Assembly (NCBI GenBank): GCA_019456245.1
Contig: VRUF01000100.1
Span: 1 to 8,640 of the forward strand
DNA length: 8,640 nt
Direction of reading: 5' to 3'
Origin: Planctomycetota bacterium
GTDB taxonomy: Bacteria; Planctomycetota; Phycisphaerae; Sedimentisphaerales; Anaerohalosphaeraceae
This document shows positions 1-6,004 of this stretch, one piece after another. A program made the position numbers and the translations under genes. How positions within the stretch are numbered: position 1 is the first letter of the stretch; every line of letters starts with the position of its first letter. The notes beneath the pieces were generated by a model that worked only from the letters and a program-made list of their open reading frames with translations, did no database searches and had not been told where the DNA came from.

Positions 1-1
1 T

Positions 2-856
2 ATGGCATTTGAAACGGATACTCTTGAAAAAATGAAAGATTTCAAATTTGACGACCCATGGGATGACAGAAGATACATAAAAAGCGGCGACAACCAGATA
101 GCCGGCGTAGGAGACGCTTTTGCAAGGAACACTCCCCCCTGGATCGATACCGTAAATTCATTGTATCCAGACTTCCCCGTTTATGGAAGCATCTGCGAGG
201 CACACGAGCAGCTTTGGAGGATTATCGGTTCTGAAAACGTTCTGATGTGGATAGGACTTTATCCTGAACAATTGGGTAAATTCATTCGAAGGGTTCACGA
301 ATTTGTCGTCGAAGCGGCAAAGGCCCAGATCAAAGCTGCCAACGGAGCACTCGCCGGAATGGTCGTATGGGGTGATGTTGCCTATGTAAATGGAATGTTG
401 TTCTCACCTGAATACTGGAGAGAATACTTCAAACCATGTGTGAAGGAAATTATTGACATCTGCCACGAAAACGACCTGCCTGTTATATATCACGGCTGCG
501 GAAATGCAACCAGAATATTTCAGGACTATATAGAAATTGGGGTGGATTCATACAACCCCCTTGAAGCCAAATCCGGCCTTGATGTCATTGATATTCGCAA
601 AGAATATGGCCATCGTATGGGGTTCTGTGGAAATATGAACGTAATGGAATGGGCTAACTCAGATAAAAAACAGCTCAAAGAAATTGTCCTGAGAAAACTT
701 AACGCAGCCAAAGGCGGCGGATATATCTTCCAGTCTGATCATTCTGTACCGCCAGATGTTTCAGGCCAAAACTATGACTATGTAATTAAGTTGGTTCGTG
801 AATACGGCAAATATCCGCTAAATTTAGGCGAATACGATATACCTGAATTAGGATAA
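2..856 (+). CDS. URO-D family protein (corrinoid methyltransferase-like), 5'-truncated
   Basis: The visible 284 residues match the C-terminal part of the uroporphyrinogen decarboxylase/MtaA-like superfamily. Members either decarboxylate uroporphyrinogen or move methyl groups to and from corrinoids. The family usually runs about 340-400 residues and this frame is open to the window edge, so the ATG at base 2 is probably internal and the true start lies upstream. Visible features are GVGDAFARNTPPW (about 35-47), WGDVAY (123-128), an H-x-C pair in YHGCGN (H164, C166) resembling the zinc ligands of MtaA-type methyltransferases, NPLEAKSGLDV (186-195), FCGNMNV (208-214) and SDHSVPP (245-251). I saw nothing typical of the haem-pathway HemE enzyme, so a catabolic or corrinoid role is more likely, but the substrate is unknown. 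The phosphatase gene starts 9 bp downstream on the same strand, suggesting co-transcription. Confidence 0.85.
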   Translation: MAFETDTLEKMKDFKFDDPWDDRRYIKSGDNQIAGVGDAFARNTPPWIDTVNSLYPDFPVYGSICEAHEQLWRIIGSENVLMWIGLYPEQLGKFIRRVHEFVVEAAKAQIKAANGALAGMVVWGDVAYVNGMLFSPEYWREYFKPCVKEIIDICHENDLPVIYHGCGNATRIFQDYIEIGVDSYNPLEAKSGLDVIDIRKEYGHRMGFCGNMNVMEWANSDKKQLKEIVLRKLNAAKGGGYIFQSDHSVPPDVSGQNYDYVIKLVREYGKYPLNLGEYDIPELG

Positions 857-865
857 GATTCAACA

Positions 866-2161
866 ATGGGACTTAAAGACGGAAAACTAACTAAGCGCGA
901 CAAGCAGATATTCGACATCATAACGATGGTTGCCGGTGATTTCGAACTTCCTGAGGTGCTCGACAAACTCGCCGAAGCAGCGGTAAAGATCACCCACACT
1001 CATGCCTGTTCGATACGTCTGCTCGACGACGAAAGCAAGGAGCTGTCGATGCGCAGCACGTACGGGCTTAGCGAAAAGTATCGCAATAAGGGCCCCGTCT
1101 CTTATCAGGACACGGTTGTAAAGGCCGCATTCGAAGGCGAAGCTGTCGTGCTCGACGATATGCGTGTGGACGGACGCGTCAAATACCCCGAAGCCGCTGC
1201 CAAAGAGGGGCTTGTAAGCCAGCTTACCGTGGCGATGAAGTTTAAGAATAATCCCATCGGCGTGCTGCGTCTTTACAGCCCAGAGCCCAAACGTTTCGAC
1301 GAGGATCGGTTGGCGATCGCAAGGCTCGTAGCTTCTCAGTGCGCCGTAGCAATATCCAACGCCAGGTTCTACGCCGAAGCACTCGAAGGCGCGAAAATGG
1401 CAGAGCAGATGCGCCTGGCAGGTCTCGTACAACGTCGAATGGTACCGGATAAATCGCCCAACATAAGAGGACTCGACGTTTCGGCTATTTACAAACCGTG
1501 CTTTCAGATAGGAGGCGATCTCTACGATTTCATCCCGCTAAACGACCACACCATCGCGGTCAGCATCGCAGATGTCATCGGAAAGGGAGTCCCCGCTGCG
1601 ATCATGATGAGCATGTTTCGAGGAACTCTCCGAGCATATGCAGACGGCGGATACCACAGGCACACGCTCGAAGAGATCGTCAAAAAACTCAACGCCGTAA
1701 GCTGCAAAGAATGCAGAAACGGTGAGTTCATCACGCTGTTTCTGGCAAACATCGACGTAAAAAATATGCGGATGACATACTGCAACTGCGGACACGAACC
1801 GGCCCTGCTGATACGTAACTCAAAGATGATCGAGCTTAATAAGGGCGGACTCGTACTCGGCGTCATAGAAGATACCGATTACACGATAGAAACGATCGAC
1901 CTTAAAGACGGCGACACCCTTTTGATGTATACGGACGGGCTTATCGACGCGGTAAACTTCGAAGGCGATCTTTGGGGCAAGGACAGAATGTACACTTCGC
2001 TTAAAAAGTGTATGGGACGAAGCGCTTCGAATATGATAGGAAAATTGCTCGGATACAGAAGAAGGTTCGTAGGTTTGGCAAGACAGACTGACGACACCAC
2101 CGTCGTTGCGATCAGGGTTAAAAAGAAGAAAACGTCGAATAAAACAGGAGGAGGACTTTAA
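866..2161 (+). CDS. GAF-domain SpoIIE/RsbU-type PP2C serine phosphatase
   Basis: A 431-residue cytoplasmic signalling phosphatase. The N-terminal GAF sensor spans about residues 20-168 (ACSIRLLDD near 47-55, IGVLRLYSP at 131-139), followed by a helical linker at 165-195. The SpoIIE/PP2C catalytic domain covers about 200-417. The metal-binding motifs look intact: GGDLYDF (216-222), ADVIGKGVPAA (235-245), YTDGLIDA (355-362) and QTDDTTVVAI (407-416). Such enzymes dephosphorylate phosphoserine or phosphothreonine on STAS anti-anti-sigma proteins in partner-switching cascades, with the GAF domain binding a ligand or relaying a signal. No STAS protein or anti-sigma kinase lies in the window, so it is an orphan here and its target is unknown. 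The ATG at 866 has only a weak ribosome site. The C-terminus is a lysine-rich tail. The stop codon overlaps the cmk start by one base. Confidence 0.92.
   Translation: MGLKDGKLTKRDKQIFDIITMVAGDFELPEVLDKLAEAAVKITHTHACSIRLLDDESKELSMRSTYGLSEKYRNKGPVSYQDTVVKAAFEGEAVVLDDMRVDGRVKYPEAAAKEGLVSQLTVAMKFKNNPIGVLRLYSPEPKRFDEDRLAIARLVASQCAVAISNARFYAEALEGAKMAEQMRLAGLVQRRMVPDKSPNIRGLDVSAIYKPCFQIGGDLYDFIPLNDHTIAVSIADVIGKGVPAAIMMSMFRGTLRAYADGGYHRHTLEEIVKKLNAVSCKECRNGEFITLFLANIDVKNMRMTYCNCGHEPALLIRNSKMIELNKGGLVLGVIEDTDYTIETIDLKDGDTLLMYTDGLIDAVNFEGDLWGKDRMYTSLKKCMGRSASNMIGKLLGYRRRFVGLARQTDDTTVVAIRVKKKKTSNKTGGGL
2146..2155 (+). promoter_or_regulatory. Tandem Shine-Dalgarno for cmk
   Basis: AGGAGGAGGA lies within the last codons of the phosphatase gene, giving two overlapping anti-16S matches 6 and 9 bases before the cmk ATG. 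With the TAATG stop/start overlap it supports translational coupling and fixes the cmk start at 2161. Confidence 0.8.
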
Positions 2162-2817
2162 TGATCGTTACTATCGACGGACCGGCAGGCAGCGGAAAGA
2201 GTACTATCTCCAAGATGCTGGCAAAGGAACTAGGTGCAACTTTTCTCGACACCGGCGCGATGTACCGGGCGGTTACCCTTGCAGCCATAGCCGACGACAT
2301 AGATCTCGCCGACGAGGACGCATTGTTTGGCGTTCTGGAAAGCAAACAGTTTGAGTTTAATACGCATGACAACCAAATGGAAGTAAAGATCAACGGTATC
2401 GACGCGACGGAGGGAATACGCCGGCCCGATATTACGATAAATGTAAAATACATCGCAAAAGCAGCGAAAATTCGCAAAAAACTCGTCGATATGCAGCGAA
2501 AATTCGCAAAAAAACACGACAAAATCGTAACCGAGGGCAGGGACCAGGGAACGATAGCTTTTCCAAACGCCGATTACAAATTCTTTCTCATCGCCGACGT
2601 CGAAGAACGAGCACGCAGGCGGCATGCCGAGTTCACCGAAAAGGGATTAAACATCGATCTTGACGTTCTCGAAAAGGACATACGAAAACGAGACGAGTCG
2701 GATACAACAAGAAAAAACGGCCCACTGATAAAAGCCGGCGGCGCAATAGAAATAGACAGCACAAAACTAGACGCCGAAGCAGTAGTAAAAAAAATCCTCC
2801 AACACATAAATCCCTGA
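2161..2817 (+). CDS. cmk: Cytidylate kinase (CMP/dCMP kinase)
   Basis: A 218-residue P-loop NMP kinase that phosphorylates CMP and dCMP with ATP in cytoplasmic pyrimidine nucleotide metabolism. The P-loop GPAGSGKST is at residues 7-15. DTGAMYRAVT (31-40) is the nucleotide-binding motif of this family. The conserved VTEGRDQGT follows, then the lid-region KRDESDTTRKNGPLIKA and IDSTKLDAEAVV near the end. Length is normal for bacterial Cmk (about 220-230). The family usually has GRD-I/M-GT; here Gln replaces the hydrophobic residue, which I believe recurs in planctomycetes but could not check. The start is set by the strong Shine-Dalgarno and the one-base overlap with the phosphatase. A 21-bp direct repeat lies inside. 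The gene converges on cbiO with only 3 bp between stop codons. Confidence 0.96.
   Translation: MIVTIDGPAGSGKSTISKMLAKELGATFLDTGAMYRAVTLAAIADDIDLADEDALFGVLESKQFEFNTHDNQMEVKINGIDATEGIRRPDITINVKYIAKAAKIRKKLVDMQRKFAKKHDKIVTEGRDQGTIAFPNADYKFFLIADVEERARRRHAEFTEKGLNIDLDVLEKDIRKRDESDTTRKNGPLIKAGGAIEIDSTKLDAEAVVKKILQHINP
2461..2513 (+). repeat. 21-bp perfect direct repeat inside cmk
   Basis: Copies at 2461-2481 and 2493-2513 are identical for 21 bases (each begins gcagcgaaaattcgc and ends in six A). They start 32 bp apart, so they are read in different frames: AAKIRKK in the first and QRKFAKK in the second. Eleven bases separate them. Confidence 0.9.
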
Positions 2818-2820
2818 TAT

Positions 2821-3555
2821 TTAAAAATCAATGCTTTCAGGTATTGCTGCTGTCTCCAAACCATGCGACTGCATTAGCTTTTCATCGGTAATAATTTCCT
2901 CTACAGGTCCGTCGGCTATTATTTTTCCCGAATCGATCAACACCGCTCTTTTGCATAGCGCCGCGGCAAATGGGATGTTGCAGGTTGCGATGATCAGAGT
3001 CTGCTTCAGGGATTTTAATAACGAGGTCAGGTTGTTTCTGTTTCTCGGGTCCAGGCTGGTGTCCGGTTCGTCCATGGTGATTATTTTCGGATTCATCGAA
3101 AGGATCGTCGCTATCGCCGCCGAGCGCTTCTGACCGGCAGAGAGATGATGCGGAGCCTTGTGTTTCATGCCATCCAACCCAACAATGCCGAGAGCATCCA
3201 TTGATCGCCTTAGCACCTCCTCATCGCCAAGACCCATATTCAACGGACCAAAGGCAACGTCTTCTAAAAGCGTAGGCATAAAAAGCTGCTCATCCGGATT
3301 CTGCAAAACCGAACCTACGGCTCTGCGAATTTGTTTGGCATTCTTTTTGTTCGCTTCTACCCCGTCAACAACAATCGAACCGTGACCATGTAGAAAAGCA
3401 CCCATCGCCAAAAGTAGCGTGGACTTGCCCGAACCGTTGGGACCGATCAGGGCGATCTTTTCGCCGCCGGCTATATCGAGGCTGATATCATAGAGCCCAT
3501 CCGTTCCGTCCGGGTACCGGTACGAAAAACCATTTATCGAAATCACAGGGGCCAT
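2821..3555 (-). CDS. cbiO: ECF cobalt/nickel transporter ATP-binding subunit CbiO
   Basis: A 244-residue ABC ATPase that powers the CbiMQO group I energy-coupling-factor importer from the cytoplasmic face. Motifs are Walker A GPNGSGKST (38-46), Q-loop QNPDEQLF (85-92), the ECF-typical EDVAFGPLNMG (98-108), signature LSAGQ (138-142), Walker B IITMDE (158-163) and D-loop SLDP (167-170). The H-loop is abnormal: the expected ATHD reads ATCN (C192, N193), so the switch histidine is missing. The ending TDEKLMQSHGLE is typical of CbiO. I chose the ATG at 3555 rather than the in-frame GTG/ATG options further upstream because AGGAG (3563-3567) stands 7 bases before it and it overlaps the cbiQ stop by one base (TGATG). 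It is the only ATPase of the module, so a homodimer is expected. Confidence 0.93.
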   Translation of the reverse strand: MAPVISINGFSYRYPDGTDGLYDISLDIAGGEKIALIGPNGSGKSTLLLAMGAFLHGHGSIVVDGVEANKKNAKQIRRAVGSVLQNPDEQLFMPTLLEDVAFGPLNMGLGDEEVLRRSMDALGIVGLDGMKHKAPHHLSAGQKRSAAIATILSMNPKIITMDEPDTSLDPRNRNNLTSLLKSLKQTLIIATCNIPFAAALCKRAVLIDSGKIIADGPVEEIITDEKLMQSHGLETAAIPESIDF

Positions 3556-4325
3556 CAAATAACTCCTTTCACTGCCAGCAGCAATGCCATGTACGCACAA
3601 ACCGCTGCCAGAAATACCGTATCGGCAATAGAGAAGGTCGATTTCTTCAACGAGCGTATCGTACCGTCAAACCCCCTTGCCATCATCGCATCGCTTACCC
3701 TCTGCGCCGTTTGTGTACTCGTGGCAAACAAAGAGGCGATCATCGCCGCAGATGTGGAAAGCTCCCTTCGCAAACCGAGATATCGCAGTTTGCGCCCGGC
3801 CCGTGCGCCAAGCATGTGACAGGCCCGGTCGATGATGAGGAATATATAACGGTAGAGCAATCCTATCTGCATAACAAGAATCTTCGGAAGACCCAGACTT
3901 GAAAATGCCGCCAACAGGTCGGACAGACGCGTCGTTGCCGAAAGCGCTATGATCGCCATCATCGTAACGGCAAACCTGGCGAATATCGCGACAGCACCGA
4001 TCGCACCCTGCGTAGTGTTCAACTCGTATGCGCCAAACGCGATGGTAACAACGCTGCGGTCATAAAAGGCCGAGCTTATCGCGATGATCATTATGAACGG
4101 GCACAGGCACCCTATCTGCAAAGCCGCAAGCTTAAGCGGTACCCGCCCGACAAGAAGCATAGCAAACGGGCCAACCGCAGAAACGGCGATTATTCCAACG
4201 CCGGTGCGCCGAAGGGATATGACGACAATGGTGAATACGACGACAGCGATGAGTTTGCTCCGCGCATCGAGCCGATGAAGAAACGTATCCTGCATGGAAA
4301 GGTGATCCATTACGGTGTGATGCAT
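3555..4325 (-). CDS. cbiQ: ECF transporter T component CbiQ
   Basis: A 256-residue polytopic membrane protein, the transmembrane coupling subunit linking the CbiM substrate component to the CbiO ATPase. The N-terminus MHHTVMDHLSMQDTFLHRLD is characteristic of CbiQ, with the HRLDARSKL motif at 17-25 just before the first membrane span. Hydrophobic spans lie near 24-42, 43-60, 66-86, 108-130 and 234-253. The cytoplasmic loops carry the coupling helices: MLGARAGR (171-178), where the usual ARG reads ARA, and the canonical AMMARGFDG (213-221). The start at 4325 is chosen because it yields the family-like MHH N-terminus and follows a G-rich ribosome site. It overlaps the cbiM end by 16 bp. An alternative ATG at 4310 (TAATG overlap) is possible. 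The frame stays open upstream to 4490, but that part reads as non-CbiQ sequence. Confidence 0.9.
   Translation of the reverse strand: MHHTVMDHLSMQDTFLHRLDARSKLIAVVVFTIVVISLRRTGVGIIAVSAVGPFAMLLVGRVPLKLAALQIGCLCPFIMIIAISSAFYDRSVVTIAFGAYELNTTQGAIGAVAIFARFAVTMMAIIALSATTRLSDLLAAFSSLGLPKILVMQIGLLYRYIFLIIDRACHMLGARAGRKLRYLGLRRELSTSAAMIASLFATSTQTAQRVSDAMMARGFDGTIRSLKKSTFSIADTVFLAAVCAYMALLLAVKGVI
3563..3567 (-). promoter_or_regulatory. Shine-Dalgarno for cbiO
   Basis: AGGAG on the minus strand, 7 bases before the ATG at 3555 and inside the 3' end of cbiQ. It decides the cbiO start and supports translational coupling. Confidence 0.7.
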
Positions 4326-5245
4326 TTGCCCCCCCCTCTGTTTGCAAATATCTTTGACACCAGCCATATCACGATCATCGTAAGCGCAGAACCTGCAACC
4401 GCTGCCAGCGATGTCCAACCATTTGCCGGACCAGGTGTGCTTGTTTCGATGCTTTCGCTGGACACAGCCGTACTTTGCTGAAGTGACCATTCAAGACCGT
4501 CCGGTTTTGCCGATGCCACCAGCGAAATAGATACGGCGATTATTATCGTCGCCCCAGCCAGCGTCACGATAAAAGCCGCCTTGCTCAGTCGCGGCGAACC
4601 GCCCGCAACGCCATTGATCAGATCGCCCCGAGCGCGATAAATATACGCCAGAACCGAAGCGGTAATGACCCCTTCAAAAATACCGATGACGAAGTGTACA
4701 CCTGACATAAATGCCAGGAACGTAACGAATGGAACGGCAATGACGCCGGAGATCGCCGTTTCGATAGAGACCAAAGCCGCCGACAATATCGTTGCGGCAA
4801 TGCACGCTATTATACTTGCGGCATATATACGAAATTTTGTTTTGCGAGCGCCTGCGATGAGATGGTAGATAGTGTGACCTGCAAATGACGGGACAATGGC
4901 CAGGTTAATAATATTACAGCCGAGAGCGAGCAATCCCCCATCCTGAAAAACCAGGCACTGGATAATAATCACCGAGGTCATTACCACCGAAGCGGCCGCC
5001 GGACCAAGCACTATCGCCAGCAATACCGCACCGGTAAGGTGCCCGCTGGCGCCGGGAGGAAAAGGAAGCGGAAGGTTAAGCATCTGTGCCGCAAATATAA
5101 AAGCCCCAAATATGCCCATCAGAGAGGCTTTTTCGCTCGATATCGTCCTGGAAGCAACCCGGCACAGAGTCCCTAAACCCACGGCGGCAATGGCAAAACT
5201 ACCACCGGCAACAGGTAAAGAAAGGATTTCATTCGGCATATGCAT
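4310..5245 (-). CDS. cbiM: Cobalt/nickel ECF transporter S component CbiM with C-terminal PDGLE (CbiN-like) region
   Basis: A 311-residue membrane protein that captures Co2+ or Ni2+ for ECF-driven uptake. The N-terminus MHMPNEILS retains Met1-His2, which in NikM/CbiM coordinate the metal through the free amine and His2. That makes 5245 the right start even though Met3 is also possible. GASGHLTGAVL supplies the conserved His69, and FQDGGLLALGCNIINLA (100-116) and SGVHFVIGIFEG (181-192) are family hallmarks. About six or seven membrane spans fall before residue 245. Residues 248-252 read PDGLE, then a hydrophilic stretch and a final membrane span near 280-300. This is the CbiN-like PDGLE extension, replacing a separate cbiN. 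The usual MHIPDG start is MHMPNE here. The ribosome site is weak (AGG, about 9 bases upstream). Co2+ versus Ni2+ cannot be decided from sequence. Confidence 0.93.
   Translation of the reverse strand: MHMPNEILSLPVAGGSFAIAAVGLGTLCRVASRTISSEKASLMGIFGAFIFAAQMLNLPLPFPPGASGHLTGAVLLAIVLGPAAASVVMTSVIIIQCLVFQDGGLLALGCNIINLAIVPSFAGHTIYHLIAGARKTKFRIYAASIIACIAATILSAALVSIETAISGVIAVPFVTFLAFMSGVHFVIGIFEGVITASVLAYIYRARGDLINGVAGGSPRLSKAAFIVTLAGATIIIAVSISLVASAKPDGLEWSLQQSTAVSSESIETSTPGPANGWTSLAAVAGSALTMIVIWLVSKIFANRGGGKCITP
4329..4338 (-). promoter_or_regulatory. G-rich ribosome site with G8 homopolymer at the cbiM/cbiQ junction
   Basis: The minus strand reads GAGGGGGGGG here, 3 bases before the cbiQ ATG at 4325. 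A GAGG match 9 bases upstream of that ATG can act as its Shine-Dalgarno. The eight-G run is also codons for the last glycines of CbiM and is a possible slippage site. Confidence 0.55.
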
Positions 5246-5291
5246 CTGTCAGAACCTAAAAAAAACAAGGATATTTCACATTTAGCGCATA

Positions 5292-5320
5292 ATAATACCA
5301 AATTCGTGCTACCAAAGCAA
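5292..5320 (-). promoter_or_regulatory. Candidate sigma-70 promoter for cbiMQO
   Basis: On the minus strand TTGCTT (5315-5320) is followed after 17 bases by TATTAT (5292-5297), 5 of 6 matches to the -10 consensus. Initiation would fall near 5285, about 40 bases before the cbiM ATG. The -35 matches only at TTG. Confidence 0.4.
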
Positions 5321-5373
5321 TCCAAAAAATTAATAAAATCGCAAGCCGCCAATATCCGGTCCCGGCACTTTGG

Positions 5374-5394
5374 TTTTGAATTTTCAAAATTATA
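5374..5394 (-). promoter_or_regulatory. 16-bp palindrome abutting a perfect TATAAT
   Basis: TTTTGAA-TT-TTCAAAA (5374-5389) is a perfect 7-bp inverted repeat with a 2-base centre. On the minus strand an exact TATAAT (5389-5394) lies immediately upstream, so the palindrome would cover the start site of a cbiM-directed transcript. No good -35 is visible at 16-18 bases. It could be an operator, but chance in an AT-rich spacer is not excluded. Confidence 0.35.
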
Positions 5395-5467
5395 TTTGAC
5401 CTTCCCTTCGGCGCTATCGTAGCAAACTCAAGAGAAGGACGTTTAATAAGTAAGGCATGTAGAAATG

Positions 5468-5474
5468 AAAGGAG
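5468..5474 (+). promoter_or_regulatory. Shine-Dalgarno for the rhodanese gene
   Basis: AAAGGAG lies 6 bases before the ATG at 5481. It favours that ATG over the in-frame TTG at 5475, which directly abuts the site. Confidence 0.75.
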
Positions 5475-5480
5475 TTGACG

Positions 5481-5942
5481 ATGTTTTTATCGAGTCCAAA
5501 AAAAGCGAGCAAATATTTCCGGACAAAGATGGAGTTTACGACCGGTCCTATGGAGTTGAATGATATGATTCAACATCAGGAACACATAAATATCATCGAT
5601 GTTCGCAAGCCCGAAGATTTTCGTATGGGGCACATCCCCTCAGCGATAAATAAATACAGACATCTGGATACAAGCTTGACAGGGCTTAGCAAAGATCGCA
5701 ACAATATCATCTACTGTTACTCTGAAGATTGCCATCTTGCAGCATCGGCTGCCCGAGAATTCGCCGAGCATGATTATCCCGTGCTTGAACTCGAAGGCGG
5801 ATTTGAGGGATGGAAAATGCACAATCTGCCCATTGAGGTTCAGCCATGGATCAAAGAAGAATCCAAAGGCGAAGAAAGTGCCGAAGAAAGGGAAGAACCC
5901 GAAGAGGGAAACTTTGAATGGCCGAAGGAGCAGGAAGAATAA
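5481..5942 (+). CDS. Single-domain rhodanese-like protein with acidic C-terminal tail
   Basis: A 153-residue soluble protein. Residues about 20-122 form one rhodanese domain: NIIDVRKPEDFRMGHIPSAI (37-56), then the active-site segment IIYCYSEDCHLAASAAREFA, and LELEGGFEGW (102-111) near the end. The first cysteine (C79) sits where the catalytic Cys of rhodaneses normally follows the YC strand. A second cysteine (C84) occupies the position near the end of the loop where many members have Arg. Such domains carry persulfide sulfur, but the acceptor is unknown. Residues 125-153 are a charged, probably disordered tail with 14 Glu in the last 29 residues. There is no signal peptide or membrane span. 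The gene stands alone, divergent from cbiM and convergent with the sulfatase. Start chosen by the AAAGGAG site. Confidence 0.88.
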   Translation: MFLSSPKKASKYFRTKMEFTTGPMELNDMIQHQEHINIIDVRKPEDFRMGHIPSAINKYRHLDTSLTGLSKDRNNIIYCYSEDCHLAASAAREFAEHDYPVLELEGGFEGWKMHNLPIEVQPWIKEESKGEESAEEREEPEEGNFEWPKEQEE

Positions 5943-5982
5943 ACCTGTGCATCTCGACGCCATAGATGATATTTCATTACGC

Positions 5983-5996
5983 GGTTAAGGATAACC
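5983..5996. repeat. Short inverted repeat downstream of the rhodanese gene
   Basis: GGTTA-AGGA-TAACC forms a 5-bp stem with a 4-base loop, 8 bp from the larger terminator hairpin. It may add to termination or be incidental. Confidence 0.3.
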
Positions 5997-6004
5997 AAAC
6001 AAAG

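Larger units (their letters stand above)
5246..5480. other. Divergent intergenic region between cbiM and the rhodanese gene
   Basis: 235 bp, AT-rich, the largest non-coding stretch of the window. It holds the candidate cbiM promoter elements, the palindrome, an A8 run at 5257-5264 (T8 in the cbiM leader) and the ribosome site for the rhodanese gene. I searched both strands by eye for B12-box and NikR-like sites and found none. A weak plus-strand TTGACC (5396-5401) has no convincing -10 partner. Confidence 0.5.

Noticed and set aside
887..1432. 181-codon open frame on the minus strand opposite the phosphatase gene
   Set aside because: It lies entirely antisense to a gene with intact GAF and PP2C motifs, shows no recognisable domain, and is a codon-bias shadow.
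2789..2796. A8 run near the 3' end of cmk as a programmed frameshift site
   Set aside because: The alternative frames give no sensible extension and A-rich lysine codons are common at this gene end.
3556..3600. N-terminal extension of cbiO to 3600
   Set aside because: The 15 extra residues fall in cbiQ and the ATG at 3555 has a well-spaced AGGAG and a one-base stop overlap.
4326..4490. N-terminal extension of cbiQ to 4490
   Set aside because: The added 55 residues overlap cbiM coding sequence in another frame, look unlike CbiQ, and the MHH start at 4325 matches the family.
5475..5480. TTG start for the rhodanese gene at 5475
   Set aside because: It directly abuts the Shine-Dalgarno, while the ATG at 5481 has proper spacing.
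5246..5480. Cobalamin or NiCo riboswitch upstream of cbiM
   Set aside because: I looked for a B12-box and the conserved stem elements on the minus strand and saw none; a covariance-model search of this region would settle it.
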